From: Rhodospirillales bacterium 24-66-33
Lineage (GTDB): Bacteria > Pseudomonadota > Alphaproteobacteria > Reyranellales > Reyranellaceae
Length of the DNA: 64,000 bases
Assembly (NCBI GenBank): GCA_002281855.1
Contig: NCHQ01000007.1
Location: 62,001-126,000, forward strand
Direction of reading: 5' to 3'
The notes beneath the pieces are model-generated. The model saw only the letters and a list, made by a program, of their open reading frames with translations. It was not told the DNA's origin and did no database searches. How positions within the stretch are numbered: position 1 is the first letter of the stretch; each line of letters opens with the position of its first letter. Shown one piece after another: positions 1 to 8,538 of the stretch. The translations under genes and the position numbers were made by a program.

Positions 1-849
1 GACGCCTTCGGCGACGACGACCAGCGCCAGCGCTTCCTGCCCAGACTCTGCTCGATGGAGCATTTCGCGAGCTATTGCCTGACCGAACCCGGAGCCGGGT
101 CCGACGCGGCGGCACTGGCCACGCGCGCCGAACTCCAGGGTGACCACTATGTGCTGAACGGCAGCAAGGCCTTCATTTCGGGCGGCGGCCGCAGCGATAT
201 CTATGTCGTGATGCTGCGTACGGGCGGACCGGGGGCCAGCGGCGTCTCGACCCTGGTGGTCGAGGCGGGAACGCCCGGCCTGTCGTTCGGCAAGCAAGAG
301 AACAAGCTCGGCTGGAACAGCCAGCCGACGGCCTCGGTGATCTTCGAGAACTGCCGGGTGCCGGTGGCCAACCGGCTCGGCCCGGAAGGGCACGGCTTCA
401 AGATCGCGATGATGGGGCTCGACGGTGGGCGCATCAATATCGGCGCCTGTTCGCTGGGCGGGGCGCGCGCCTGCCTCGAGACCGCCTCGCGCTACGTGCT
501 GGAGCGCAAGCAGTTCGGCAAGCCGCTGGCCGACTTCCAGGCGACACAGTTCAAGCTCGCGGACATGGCGACCGAACTCGACGCGGCGCGGCTCTTGATC
601 TGGCGAGCGGCCTCGCTGCTCGACCAGAAGTCGCCCGAGGCGACGCAGGCTGCCGCCATGGGCAAGCGCTTCGCCACCGACATGGGCTTTCGGGTGGTCA
701 ACGAAGCGCTGCAATTGCATGGCGGATACGGCTACTTGAAGGATTTCCCGCTGGAGCGCTATCTCCGCGACCTCCGCGTGCACCAGATTCTCGAAGGCAC
801 CAACGAGATCATGCGCGTGATCATTTCGCGCCGTTTGTTGATGGGATGA
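1..849 (+). CDS. Isobutyryl-CoA-type acyl-CoA dehydrogenase (5' end outside window)
   Basis: The reading frame is open from base 1, so the N-terminus lies upstream; 282 codons are visible. The protein is an FAD-dependent acyl-CoA dehydrogenase. It shows the flavin/substrate loop motif [11 protein letters not shown], the ERKQFGKPL region of the C-terminal helical domain, the [16 protein letters not shown] motif and the catalytic-glutamate segment [10 protein letters not shown] near the end. That last segment resembles isobutyryl-CoA dehydrogenase (ACAD8) more than long-chain enzymes. The next two genes encode the following steps of valine breakdown (the hydratase step is not visible), which supports isobutyryl-CoA to methacrylyl-CoA oxidation. 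The stop is 3 nt before the next start. Substrate specificity is inferred from context. Confidence 0.9.
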   Translation, partial: DAFGDDDQRQRFLPRLCSMEHFASYCLTEPGAGSDAAALATRAELQGDHYVLNGSKAFISGGGRSDIYVVMLRTGGPGASGVSTLVVEAGTPGLSFGKQENKLGWNSQPTASVIFENCRVPVANRLGPEGHGFKIAMMGLDGGRINIGACSLGGARACLETASRYVLERKQFGKPLADFQATQFKLADMATELDAARLLIWRAASLLDQKSPEATQAAAMGKRFATDMGFRVVNEALQLHGGYGYLKDFPLERYLRDLRVHQILEGTNEIMRVIISRRLLMG

Positions 850-852
850 AGA

Positions 853-1920
853 ATGTCGGAAGCTGAAATATTGTTCGATGTGAAGGACGGGCTGGGCGTC
901 ATGACGCTCAATCGTCCGAAGGTCCTCAACTCGCTGTCGCACGGCATCATCCTCGAGATGGAGCGCGTGATGCCGGAGTGGGAAAAGGATCCGGCCGTCA
1001 AGGCGGTGGTCCTGCGCGGCGCCGGCGACCGCGCCTTTTCCGCCGGCGGCGATGTGGCCGGCCTCTACCGCGAGATGCGGGACAATCCGACGGGCACGCT
1101 GCGGCGCGACTTCTTCCGCGACGAGTACATCGTCAACCGTCGCATCTATCGCTATGCCAAGCCCTGGATCTCGCTGATCGACGGCATCAACATGGGCGGC
1201 GGTGTCGGCCTGTCGGCGCACGGCTCGCACTCGGTGGTGACGGAGAAGTATCTGTTCGCCATGCCGGAGACGACGATCGGCCTCTTCCCCGATGTCGGCG
1301 GCGGCTATTTCCTGACGCGGCTGCCGGGCGCGCTGGGCACCTTCCTCGCGCTCACCAGCTACCGCCTCAAGGCGGCCGACGCGGTCTGGGCCGGGATCGC
1401 CCATGCCTTCGTGCCGAGCGCCAAGGTCGACGATCTGCAGGCGGCCCTTGGCGCCGCCGACCTGTCCGGCCCACGCGCCAACGAGAAGGTCGATGCCGTC
1501 ATCGCCCGCTTCCAGGCGGACGCCGGCGAGCAGACGCTGCCGGCGCTCATGCCCGAGATCGATCGCTGCTTCTCGGCGGAAACGCTCCAGGAGATCGTCG
1601 CCAATCTGAAGAAGTCGAACAGCGAGTTTGCGCAGAAGCAACTCGCCGCCCTCATGAAGCTCTCGCCGCTCTCGATGGCGATCACCCTGGAGCAGCTCAA
1701 GCGCTGCGCCAACCGGTCGTTCGAGGACACGATGACGATCGAGTACCGCATGTCGCAGCGCTGCATGCAGAAGGGCCACGACTTCTTCGAGGGCGTGCGC
1801 GCGCTGCTGATCGACAAGGATCAGAAGCCGCAATGGAATCCCCCGACGATCGATGGCGTCACCCGCGCCCTGGTCGAGGAACATTTCCAACCTGTGTCCA
1901 ACGACCTGTTCTTCGACTGA
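853..1920 (+). CDS. 3-hydroxyisobutyryl-CoA hydrolase (enoyl-CoA hydratase/isomerase superfamily)
   Basis: A crotonase-fold protein of 355 aa, the usual length for 3-hydroxyisobutyryl-CoA hydrolase and longer than simple enoyl-CoA hydratases (about 260 aa). The oxyanion-hole segment AFSAGGDVAGLY and the family-typical GLFPDVGGGYFLTRLPG are visible. The enzyme hydrolyses 3-hydroxyisobutyryl-CoA to free 3-hydroxyisobutyrate, which the next gene product oxidises. It is translationally close to the upstream acyl-CoA dehydrogenase (3 nt gap) and 26 nt from mmsB, so the three are probably one transcript for valine catabolism. Confidence 0.9.
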   Translation: MSEAEILFDVKDGLGVMTLNRPKVLNSLSHGIILEMERVMPEWEKDPAVKAVVLRGAGDRAFSAGGDVAGLYREMRDNPTGTLRRDFFRDEYIVNRRIYRYAKPWISLIDGINMGGGVGLSAHGSHSVVTEKYLFAMPETTIGLFPDVGGGYFLTRLPGALGTFLALTSYRLKAADAVWAGIAHAFVPSAKVDDLQAALGAADLSGPRANEKVDAVIARFQADAGEQTLPALMPEIDRCFSAETLQEIVANLKKSNSEFAQKQLAALMKLSPLSMAITLEQLKRCANRSFEDTMTIEYRMSQRCMQKGHDFFEGVRALLIDKDQKPQWNPPTIDGVTRALVEEHFQPVSNDLFFD

Positions 1921-1946
1921 GCGGCAGCAACAAAACGGAGGAAACC

Positions 1947-2828
1947 ATGGCGAAGATCGCCTTCATCGGTCTCGGCAACATGGGCGGCCCGATGGCCGCC
2001 AACCTGGCAAAGGCACAGCATCACGTCGTGGCCTTCGACCTGTCCGATGCAGCCGTGGCGACGGCGGTCGAGAAGGGGGCTCACAAGGCTTCCTCCGCCG
2101 CCGAAGCGGTGAAGGGCGCGGAGATCGTCGTCACCATGCTGCCGGCCGGCAAGCATGTCCGAGAGGTCTATGAGAAGGACGTGCTGCCCAACGTCGCCAA
2201 GGGCACGCTGCTGATCGACTGCTCGACCATCGACGTGGAGAGCGCGCGCCACGTGGCGGCGCTGGCGGAGAAGGCCGGCCTCGACATGGTCGATGCGCCG
2301 GTCTCGGGCGGGGTCGGCGGCGCCACCGCGGGCACGCTTACCTTCATGGTGGGCGGCAGCGAGGCGTCGTTCGCCAAGGCGAAGCCCATCCTGGAGAAGA
2401 TGGGCAAGAACATCGTGCTGGCGGGCACGAGCGGTGGCGGCCAGGCCGCCAAGATCTGCAACAACATGATCCTGGGCGTGTCGATGATCGCCGTCAGCGA
2501 GGCCTTCATGCTGGCCAAGCGGCTTGGCCTCGACGCGCAGAAGCTGTTCGACGTCGCGTCGACCGCCTCGGGCCAGTGCTGGTCGCTGACGAACTACTGC
2601 CCGGTACCGGGTCCGGTGCCGACCTCGCCGGCCAATCGCGACTACCAGGCGGGCTTCACGGCGGCGATGATGCTGAAGGACCTGATGCTCGCCCAGCAGG
2701 CGGCCAATGCCGCCGGCGCCAGCACCCCGCTGGGAGCGGAGGCCGCCCAGCTCTTCAGCCTGTTCGTGAATTCCGGCAACGGCGCCAAGGATTTCTCCGG
2801 CATCATCAAGATGCTGGACGGCAAGTGA
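1947..2828 (+). CDS. mmsB: 3-hydroxyisobutyrate dehydrogenase
   Basis: A 293 aa beta-hydroxyacid dehydrogenase. The N-terminal Rossmann motif is FIGLGNMGGPMAANL, the substrate motif is DAPVSGGVGGATAGTL (around residues 120-135), and the catalytic lysine lies in GGQAAKICNN. The ATG at 1947 has a GGAGG Shine-Dalgarno sequence about 5 nt upstream; the frame extends further upstream but only as a shadow of the preceding gene. It oxidises 3-hydroxyisobutyrate to methylmalonate semialdehyde with NAD. Methylmalonate-semialdehyde dehydrogenase (MmsA), often adjacent, is not seen in this window. Confidence 0.92.
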   Translation: MAKIAFIGLGNMGGPMAANLAKAQHHVVAFDLSDAAVATAVEKGAHKASSAAEAVKGAEIVVTMLPAGKHVREVYEKDVLPNVAKGTLLIDCSTIDVESARHVAALAEKAGLDMVDAPVSGGVGGATAGTLTFMVGGSEASFAKAKPILEKMGKNIVLAGTSGGGQAAKICNNMILGVSMIAVSEAFMLAKRLGLDAQKLFDVASTASGQCWSLTNYCPVPGPVPTSPANRDYQAGFTAAMMLKDLMLAQQAANAAGASTPLGAEAAQLFSLFVNSGNGAKDFSGIIKMLDGK

Positions 2829-2835
2829 GGGCCGC

Positions 2836-3522
2836 ATGATCACGCTCTACGACCTGGCGTTCGAAGACGATCGTCGTCCCAGCCCGTTCTGCTGGCGGGC
2901 CAAGTTCGCGCTCGCGCACAAGGGCCTCGACTACACCAACGTGCCGATGGGCTTCACGGAGAAGGAGAAGATCGCCTTCGCCGATTCCAAGACCGTGCCG
3001 GTGATCAAGGACGGCGAAAAGCCGGTGAAGGACAGCTGGGCCATCGCGGTCTATCTGGACGACATGTATCCGGAGAAGCTGCTGCTGAAGAGCGAGATGG
3101 GCCGCTCCTACGCGCGTTTCATCAACGGCTGGACGGACACCGTGGTCAATGCCGGGATCTTCCCGCTGATCATCGGCGACCTCTATGATCGCGTACGGCC
3201 CGAGGACAAGGACTACATCGCCCAATCGCGCGGTGCGCGGCTCGGCACGACGGACTTCGCGTCGTATCAGACTCAGGCCCGCGAGAAGGGGCTGACGGCC
3301 TTCCGCGCGGCGCTCGAGCCGGCACGCCGGGCGTTGCGCGAGCAGAAGTTCCTGTCGGGTGCCGAGGCCGCGTACCCGGACTACATCCTCGCGGGTACCT
3401 TCATGTGGCCGCGGACGGTGAGCCCGCTCGAACTGCTGGAGAAGGATGACCCGGTTTATTCGTGGCGCGAACGCATGCTCGATCTGTTCGACGGTATGGC
3501 CCGCAAGGCGAAGGGCGCCTAG
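2836..3522 (+). CDS. LigE-like (beta-etherase type) glutathione S-transferase
   Basis: A 228 aa glutathione transferase. The N-terminal thioredoxin-like domain starts ITLYDLAFEDDRRPSPFCWR and continues with HKGLDYTNVPMGFT and the glutathione-site signature TVPVIKDG ... VKDSWAIAVYLDD. The C-terminal helical half ends with DLFDGMARKAKG. These segments follow the pattern of sphingomonad LigE-type beta-etherases and fungal-like GSTFuA enzymes as recalled from the family, so a role in glutathione-dependent ether cleavage or conjugation is possible. The substrate is not deducible. The start is 7 nt after the mmsB stop and MaoC follows 2 nt after its own stop, so it is co-transcribed. Confidence 0.8.
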   Translation: MITLYDLAFEDDRRPSPFCWRAKFALAHKGLDYTNVPMGFTEKEKIAFADSKTVPVIKDGEKPVKDSWAIAVYLDDMYPEKLLLKSEMGRSYARFINGWTDTVVNAGIFPLIIGDLYDRVRPEDKDYIAQSRGARLGTTDFASYQTQAREKGLTAFRAALEPARRALREQKFLSGAEAAYPDYILAGTFMWPRTVSPLELLEKDDPVYSWRERMLDLFDGMARKAKGA

Positions 3523-3524
3523 GC

Positions 3525-4016
3525 GTGTCGGAGGACCAGGCCACGCCGTTCGATCCGGCCGAGCATCGCTTCGGACCGGCCCACTGGTTCGAGGACCTCG
3601 AAGTCGGTCAGAAATTCTACATCAACTCGCGCACTCAGACGGAGGCGCTGTTCTCGGCTTTCCAGCTCGCCAGCGGCGACAATCATCCGATCCACTACGA
3701 TCGCGAGTACTGCAAGGCGCTGGGCCACCGGGACATGCTGGCCCACGGGCTGCAGGTCGCGATCCAGGGCGCGGCGGGCGGCGGGATCTTCCCGCATTTC
3801 GTGGGCGAATCGCTGATCGGGTTCCTCGAACAGTCCTCTCGCTTCCTGAAGCCGGTCTATGTCGGCGACACGCTCTATCCGATGCTTCAGGTCGCCGAGC
3901 TGAAGCCCGGACGCACCACGGGCGTCGCCGTCTTGAAACTCACGATCCACAACCAGAAGGGCGAACTGGTGTGCGACGGCGAGCACAAGTATCTTTTAAA
4001 GAAGAAGCCGCAATAG
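3525..4016 (+). CDS. MaoC-family (R)-specific enoyl-CoA hydratase-like protein
   Basis: A single hot-dog-fold domain of 163 aa. The MaoC/R-hydratase catalytic motif is clear in ASGDNHPIHYD (Asp and His of the D-x-N-P-x-H signature), followed by a glycine-rich segment. I chose the GTG at 3525, two bases after the GST stop, because the protein then begins VSEDQATPFDP as usual for the family; an upstream ATG at 3462 would overlap the GST by 60 nt. It probably hydrates or dehydrates an enoyl-CoA related to the branched-chain acyl-CoA genes upstream. The exact substrate is unknown. Confidence 0.85.
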   Translation: MSEDQATPFDPAEHRFGPAHWFEDLEVGQKFYINSRTQTEALFSAFQLASGDNHPIHYDREYCKALGHRDMLAHGLQVAIQGAAGGGIFPHFVGESLIGFLEQSSRFLKPVYVGDTLYPMLQVAELKPGRTTGVAVLKLTIHNQKGELVCDGEHKYLLKKKPQ

Positions 4017-4036
4017 AGACGGCAGGAGGAGAGAAT

Positions 4037-4321
4037 ATGATCGGCGTCATCGCGAAACTGACCATCAAGCCCGGCACGAACGCAGACTTCGAGGCGACCA
4101 TGAAGGCGCTGCAGGCCAAGGTTCATGCCGACGAACCCGGCAACAAGCTCTATGCGCTGCACAAGACGGCCGACGTTAACGTCTATGTCATGCTGGAACG
4201 CTACCAGGACCAGGCTGCGCTGGAGGCCCATCGGACCGCGCCGCACTTCAAGGAACTCGGACGCAAGCTCGGCGACTATCTCGCCGGCCGCCCCGATGTC
4301 CAGGCGATGGAAGAAGTCTGA
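4037..4321 (+). CDS. Antibiotic biosynthesis monooxygenase (ABM/YgiN-like) domain protein
   Basis: A 94 aa single-domain dimeric alpha-beta barrel of the ABM family: it begins IGVIAKLTIKPGTNADFE, has LYALHKTADVNVYVMLERYQD in the centre and HRTAPHFKELG near the C-terminus. Such small proteins include cofactor-free quinol monooxygenases, but many have no known reaction. The start at 4037 is preceded by an AGGAGGAGAG Shine-Dalgarno sequence. It lies 20 nt downstream of MaoC in the same operon. Confidence 0.8.
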   Translation: MIGVIAKLTIKPGTNADFEATMKALQAKVHADEPGNKLYALHKTADVNVYVMLERYQDQAALEAHRTAPHFKELGRKLGDYLAGRPDVQAMEEV

Positions 4322-4345
4322 CCGTTGTAGGGGGCGAGTGAGCGC

Positions 4346-5413
4346 ATGGACGGGCTTTTTCGCCGCCACACCAAGCCCGGGACGGCTCCTGGCACGCTGG
4401 CCGGGCGCGCACCGGTTCCGGACGAAGCGCTCGATTTCACCCTGGTCGAATACACGCAGGACGAAGTTGAAGTCCTGCACGAGGTGGAAGTGGACCAGTG
4501 CCGCTTCCATCTCGGCACGCCCGGCCATACCTGGATCGATGTCGGCGGGCGGCCTAACTCGGAAATGCTGCGCAACCTCGGCATGGCGTTCAACCTGCAT
4601 CCGCTGGCCCTGGAGGACGTGTTCCACTCCAACCAGCGCAGCAAGCTCGATCTCTACGAGGGGCAAGGCTTCATCGTCCTGAACGACCCGGCCTATGAAG
4701 ACTGCGTGCTGAAGGGTCAGCAGGTCAGCATCTTCTTCGGCGACAACTACGTCATCTCCTTCCACGACCTGAAGGCCGACATCTTCAAGCCGGTCCGTGA
4801 CCGCCTGCAGACGTCGGGCTCGCGGCTGCGCATGTTCGGCATCGACTATCTCGTCTATGCGCTGATCGATCTCGTGGTCGACCGCAAGTTCCCGCTGATC
4901 GAAGCCCTGTCGACCCATCTCGAGGAACTGGAAGAGGAGGCGCTCGACCACCCGACGAAGGACACTCTGGCCCATATCCATCAGGCCCGGCGGGCGCTTG
5001 TCGCTTTTCATCGCATCCAGTGGGCCGAGCGCGAGACGGTGCTGGCGGTGATGCGGCCCGACGTGCCCTTCATCATGCCGGAAACGCGAACCTATCTGCG
5101 CGACTGCTTCGACCATGCTGTCGCGGTGCTCGACCTGGTCGAGAGCTACCGCGAAATGGCCAATGGCCTGATGGAAGTCTACCTCATGGACTCGTCCAAC
5201 CGGATGTCGGAGGTCATGAAGACCATGGCGGTCATCACCGTGTTCTTCATGCCGCTCAGCTTCCTGGCCGGCATCTACGGCATGAATTTCGACCGCGACA
5301 CCGGCAACATGCCCGAGCTGGGATGGAAGTATGGCTATGATCTCTTCTGGGTCATGGTCGTGGTCATCGTGACCTCCATCTTCCTGTGGCTGAAGCGCAA
5401 ACGCTGGATCTGA
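4346..5413 (+). CDS. corA: CorA-type magnesium/divalent cation channel
   Basis: A 355 aa CorA family protein. It has a large N-terminal cytoplasmic domain with acidic helices (LSTHLEELEEEALDHP, around residues 190-210) and two C-terminal membrane helices. The first helix ends in the diagnostic YGMNFD (GMN selectivity filter) and the second is FWVMVVVIVTSIFLWL followed by the basic tail KRKRWI. The family mediates Mg2+ (also Co2+/Ni2+) uptake as a homopentamer in the inner membrane. It sits 24 nt after the ABM gene and 7 nt before a GST gene; functional linkage to these is not obvious. Confidence 0.93.
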   Translation: MDGLFRRHTKPGTAPGTLAGRAPVPDEALDFTLVEYTQDEVEVLHEVEVDQCRFHLGTPGHTWIDVGGRPNSEMLRNLGMAFNLHPLALEDVFHSNQRSKLDLYEGQGFIVLNDPAYEDCVLKGQQVSIFFGDNYVISFHDLKADIFKPVRDRLQTSGSRLRMFGIDYLVYALIDLVVDRKFPLIEALSTHLEELEEEALDHPTKDTLAHIHQARRALVAFHRIQWAERETVLAVMRPDVPFIMPETRTYLRDCFDHAVAVLDLVESYREMANGLMEVYLMDSSNRMSEVMKTMAVITVFFMPLSFLAGIYGMNFDRDTGNMPELGWKYGYDLFWVMVVVIVTSIFLWLKRKRWI

Positions 5414-5420
5414 GACTGCC

Positions 5421-6410
5421 ATGACCTACCGGATCTACGGCTCGGAACTGTCGCCCTATTCGGTGAAGGTGCGGTCCTTCTTCCGCTACAAGAACCTCGA
5501 CCACGAATGGATCCCGAGGTCGCCGGCGGTCCAAGCGGAGTTCCAGAAATACGCCAAGTTGCCGCTCGTACCGCTCGTGGTGACGCCGGAGGGCGAGGGC
5601 ATTCAGGACTCGACTCCGATCCTCGAACGCTTCGAGGCATCGCATCCCGAACCTTCCGTGACGCCTGCAGATCCCGCGCTCGCCTTCGTCTCCGCGCTCC
5701 TCGAGGAGTATGGCGACGAGTGGGGCAATAAATGGATGTTCCACTATCGTTGGCGCTACCAGCCCGACGTCTGGTCGACCGCCGAGCGAATCGCCCAGCA
5801 GATGATGGGTGCGCAGGGCACGCTTGCCGTGGCGCAGGCCCGCGCGGCCGTGGCCGAGCGCATGATGGGCCGGCTGGGATTCGTGGGCTCGAATGCAACG
5901 ACCGAGCCGGTCATCGAGGCTTCGTTCGCGAAGGCGCTGGGCCTGATCGAGGCGCATCTGGCGTCGCGCCTCTACCTGCTGGGCGGCCGGCCGGCCATGG
6001 CCGATTTCGGCTTGTGGGCCCAGCTGTACGAGGCGGCGACCGATCCGACACCGGGCGCGATCATGCGAGCCTCGGCGCCGAACGTGATGGCCTGGACCCA
6101 GCGCATGCTCTCGCCCAGGGCCGAAGGCGACTTCGAAAAACTGGCCGACCTCGCGCCGACCCTGACGCCGCTTCTTTCACGGGAAGTGGGCGCGCTCTTC
6201 CTGCCCTGGTCGGCGGCGAACGCGGCCGCGATCGCGCGCGGCGACAAGAGCTTCACCATGAGCCTCGGCGGCGCGGAGTGGAGTCAGGAGCCGCAGAAGT
6301 ATCACGCACGCTCGCTGGCGGAGATCCGCCGCAAGTACGTGGAGGCCAAGGACACGCTCGGCCTTGAGGCGATTCTACGCGAAAGCGGCTGCTTGGACTT
6401 TCTATCTTGA
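5421..6410 (+). CDS. Glutathione S-transferase family protein, long form
   Basis: A 329 aa protein starting with a thioredoxin-like GST N-terminal domain (TYRIYGSELSPYSVKVRSFF, then KLPLVPLVVTPEGEGIQDST as the cis-Pro and glutathione gamma-glutamyl region). A long helical C-terminal part contains LYLLGGRPAMADFGLWAQL, the N-capping-box region of GSTs. It is about 100 residues longer than a classical GST, with an extra C-terminal segment seen in some proteobacterial GST-like proteins. No substrate can be assigned. The stop overlaps the next start by 4 nt (TTGA). Confidence 0.8.
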   Translation: MTYRIYGSELSPYSVKVRSFFRYKNLDHEWIPRSPAVQAEFQKYAKLPLVPLVVTPEGEGIQDSTPILERFEASHPEPSVTPADPALAFVSALLEEYGDEWGNKWMFHYRWRYQPDVWSTAERIAQQMMGAQGTLAVAQARAAVAERMMGRLGFVGSNATTEPVIEASFAKALGLIEAHLASRLYLLGGRPAMADFGLWAQLYEAATDPTPGAIMRASAPNVMAWTQRMLSPRAEGDFEKLADLAPTLTPLLSREVGALFLPWSAANAAAIARGDKSFTMSLGGAEWSQEPQKYHARSLAEIRRKYVEAKDTLGLEAILRESGCLDFLS

Positions 6411-7294
6411 GCTACGATCTTTTCTTGAGGCCGCGCAAGGTTGCCATCGGCAAGAAGGACTTCGAAGCCTATTTTCAGGATCGGCGCTTCTATGACGCCG
6501 AGGCCGGGCATGCGGCTTACAGCAACGAAGAGACCAAGGCTTATTTCAGCTTCGAATGGGTCGACGCGCGAGATGACGAAGAGGGCGAACTTTATCCCAT
6601 CGCGTTCAACATAAACTACTTTCGACCTAGCTACTTCATTATGGAAGCGGAAATCGAAGTGTCGGCTCTCGTAGGGGCATTCGATCTCGTTGTTGACGAT
6701 CCCCAGTGGAAAGGGATGGGCAAGGGTGAGTACGACGCGGAAGTACTAATGTCCGGATGGAATGCTGGAAACGAATCGGCCTACGACATTTTCCTCGAGA
6801 CGCCTGAGCAGCGCTCTCATCTTCGCACTCTGCCCAGTGCGACGGTTCTTCAGGCATGGCGCTGGAATTTCGAGAGGGATGCACGTCAACAGAGCGTAGG
6901 GGACACCAAGTTCGTACCGCGAATTCAGTTTCTCGAAGTCGAGGGACAGATGACCTCCGCGATGGTTTGGCCGGACGGTGTTCCGTTGGTGGCGGCTCCC
7001 GTGGACAGGTTCATCCTCACCGGCGAAAACCTCTTGCGTCGCCGCCCTGACTTGACGAAAGCCCGGCGTCTTCTGCCCTGGGCCGAAGCGATTCAGATCT
7101 TGGCGCCATTCATCAAACAGGCCCCCGGGCCCGTGGTTACCTTCGACTACGACGAAATGCCTTCCGAAGTCCTCGATTTGCTACTCAGGCGGTCGTCAGA
7201 GCCGGTGTCATCCACTATTTGGCCGCAAGATCGGGTGCTCGATCGCGAGATTGTCGAGCGAGCGCTTGAGAGATTGCCAAGAAATTCACGCTGA
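6407..7294 (+). CDS. Hypothetical protein, unknown family, lower-GC
   Basis: A 295 aa soluble protein that I do not recognise. It begins SYDLFLRPRKVAIGKKDFEAYF and contains an aromatic and acidic stretch (AYFSFEWVDARDDEEGELYP). No signal peptide or membrane segment is visible. The start is TTG at 6407, overlapping the GST stop; the reading is supported by uninterrupted coding through 888 bp, but there is no good Shine-Dalgarno sequence. Its base composition is visibly lower in GC than its neighbours (for example around 6600-6660), suggesting acquisition by transfer. Proteins opening with SYDL...P patterns occur among immunity-like and phage-associated hypotheticals, but that is only a resemblance. 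Confidence 0.65.
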   Translation: MSYDLFLRPRKVAIGKKDFEAYFQDRRFYDAEAGHAAYSNEETKAYFSFEWVDARDDEEGELYPIAFNINYFRPSYFIMEAEIEVSALVGAFDLVVDDPQWKGMGKGEYDAEVLMSGWNAGNESAYDIFLETPEQRSHLRTLPSATVLQAWRWNFERDARQQSVGDTKFVPRIQFLEVEGQMTSAMVWPDGVPLVAAPVDRFILTGENLLRRRPDLTKARRLLPWAEAIQILAPFIKQAPGPVVTFDYDEMPSEVLDLLLRRSSEPVSSTIWPQDRVLDREIVERALERLPRNSR

Positions 7295-7425
7295 GCCTGT
7301 GAGGAAGTACGCGATGCCCGCCGACACCAGGGCAGGCAGCGTGCCGGGATCTCGCGCGCTCAAGCAGCCCCGCTTGCTCTGCCCTGCAAATATGAGGTTG
7401 TGCGCAACGACTACCGCTCATTAGG

Positions 7426-8538
7426 ATGCGTGCGGCAGCAGGCGGGGCAGAGTTGCGTACAGGCACCGGAAATGGCGAGCATGTCGGCGTTCACGAGCTG
7501 GTAAAGCGCTATGGCGATGTCGCCGCTGTGGACGGGGTGACGTTCGGTGTGCGTACCGGAGAATTTCTTGCCCTGCTGGGACCCTCCGGGTCGGGCAAGA
7601 CGACGGTCCTGATGAACATCGCGGGCTTCGATTTTCCCGACTCGGGGCGCATCGAGATCGGTGGGCAGGACGTGACCTGGACGCCGTCCCACAAGCGCAA
7701 TCTCGGCATGGTGTTCCAGCGCTACACCCTGTTCCCGCACATGACCGTGCTGGACAACATCGCCTTTCCGCTTCGCATGAGGAAGATCGGCCGGGCCGAG
7801 CGCGAGGAGCGGGCGCGCGCCGCCCTCAGGACGGTCCGACTCGAAGGGTATGGCGAGCGCAAGCCCGCCCAGCTGTCGGGTGGCCAGCAGCAGCGCGTCG
7901 CGATGGCGAGGGCCGTCGTCTACAATCCCGAAGTGCTGCTGATGGACGAACCTCTCTCCGCGCTCGACAAGAATCTTCGAGAGGAAATGCAGATCGAGAT
8001 CAAGCATCTGCAGCGCGAGCTGGGCGTGACGGTGATCTTCGTCACGCACGACCAGACCGAGGCTCTCACCATGGCCGACCGCATCGCCGTGCTCGATCTC
8101 GGCAAGCTGCAGCAGCTCGATACGCCCAAGGCACTCTACGAGCAGCCCAATTCCGCCTTCGTCGCAGGGTTCATCGGCGAGACCAATTTCTGGCCGGCCG
8201 TCTCCTCGGGCGACGCCGCGGCCGGAAGCGAAGTCGGCGTCACCCTCGAGGGAGGAGAGCGGGCAAGCGTAACCGCGGCGGATGCCATACGGGCCGGGCA
8301 GACGGTCAGGGTGGCGATCCGCCCGGAGAATATCCGTCTCTCGGGCGACGGTGCCGGCGTGCAGGCCTCGGTCGAAGAGGCCATCTATGCCGGCAGCGTC
8401 ACGACGCTTCTGCTGCGTAGCAAGGGGCCGACGCTGCGAGTCCGGGTCGGGCCCGACGGTTCGCTCGGCGAGCCGGCGCCGGGCACTCCCTTCGCCTTGG
8501 GTTGGCAGACGCGCCACGCCCGCGCCTACGCCGCATGA
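7426..8538 (+). CDS. ABC transporter ATP-binding protein, polyamine/POPT type
   Basis: A 370 aa ATPase of the PotA type: Walker [11 protein letters not shown]-loop in [14 protein letters not shown], signature [14 protein letters not shown], Walker [13 protein letters not shown], switch histidine in FVTHDQTEA, and a C-terminal TOBE-like domain (from about residue 255) with [12 protein letters not shown]. It energises import through the two permeases that follow. It is the first gene of a six-gene run with 4-13 nt spacings ending in the dimethylformamidase genes. The N-terminal 20 residues before [14 protein letters not shown] are not conserved-looking, so the true start could be slightly downstream of the ATG at 7426. 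Confidence 0.9.
   Translation: MRAAAGGAELRTGTGNGEHVGVHELVKRYGDVAAVDGVTFGVRTGEFLALLGPSGSGKTTVLMNIAGFDFPDSGRIEIGGQDVTWTPSHKRNLGMVFQRYTLFPHMTVLDNIAFPLRMRKIGRAEREERARAALRTVRLEGYGERKPAQLSGGQQQRVAMARAVVYNPEVLLMDEPLSALDKNLREEMQIEIKHLQRELGVTVIFVTHDQTEALTMADRIAVLDLGKLQQLDTPKALYEQPNSAFVAGFIGETNFWPAVSSGDAAAGSEVGVTLEGGERASVTAADAIRAGQTVRVAIRPENIRLSGDGAGVQASVEEAIYAGSVTTLLLRSKGPTLRVRVGPDGSLGEPAPGTPFALGWQTRHARAYAA

Noticed and set aside
978..1946. Upstream extension of the 3-hydroxyisobutyrate dehydrogenase frame
   Set aside because: It overlaps the hydrolase gene and its translation is Arg-rich shadow sequence; the ATG at 1947 has a good ribosome-binding site and the Rossmann motif follows immediately.
3887..5422. 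Open frame of 511 codons on the minus strand opposite corA
   Set aside because: Antisense shadow of the ABM gene and corA, whose plus-strand products have clear domains.
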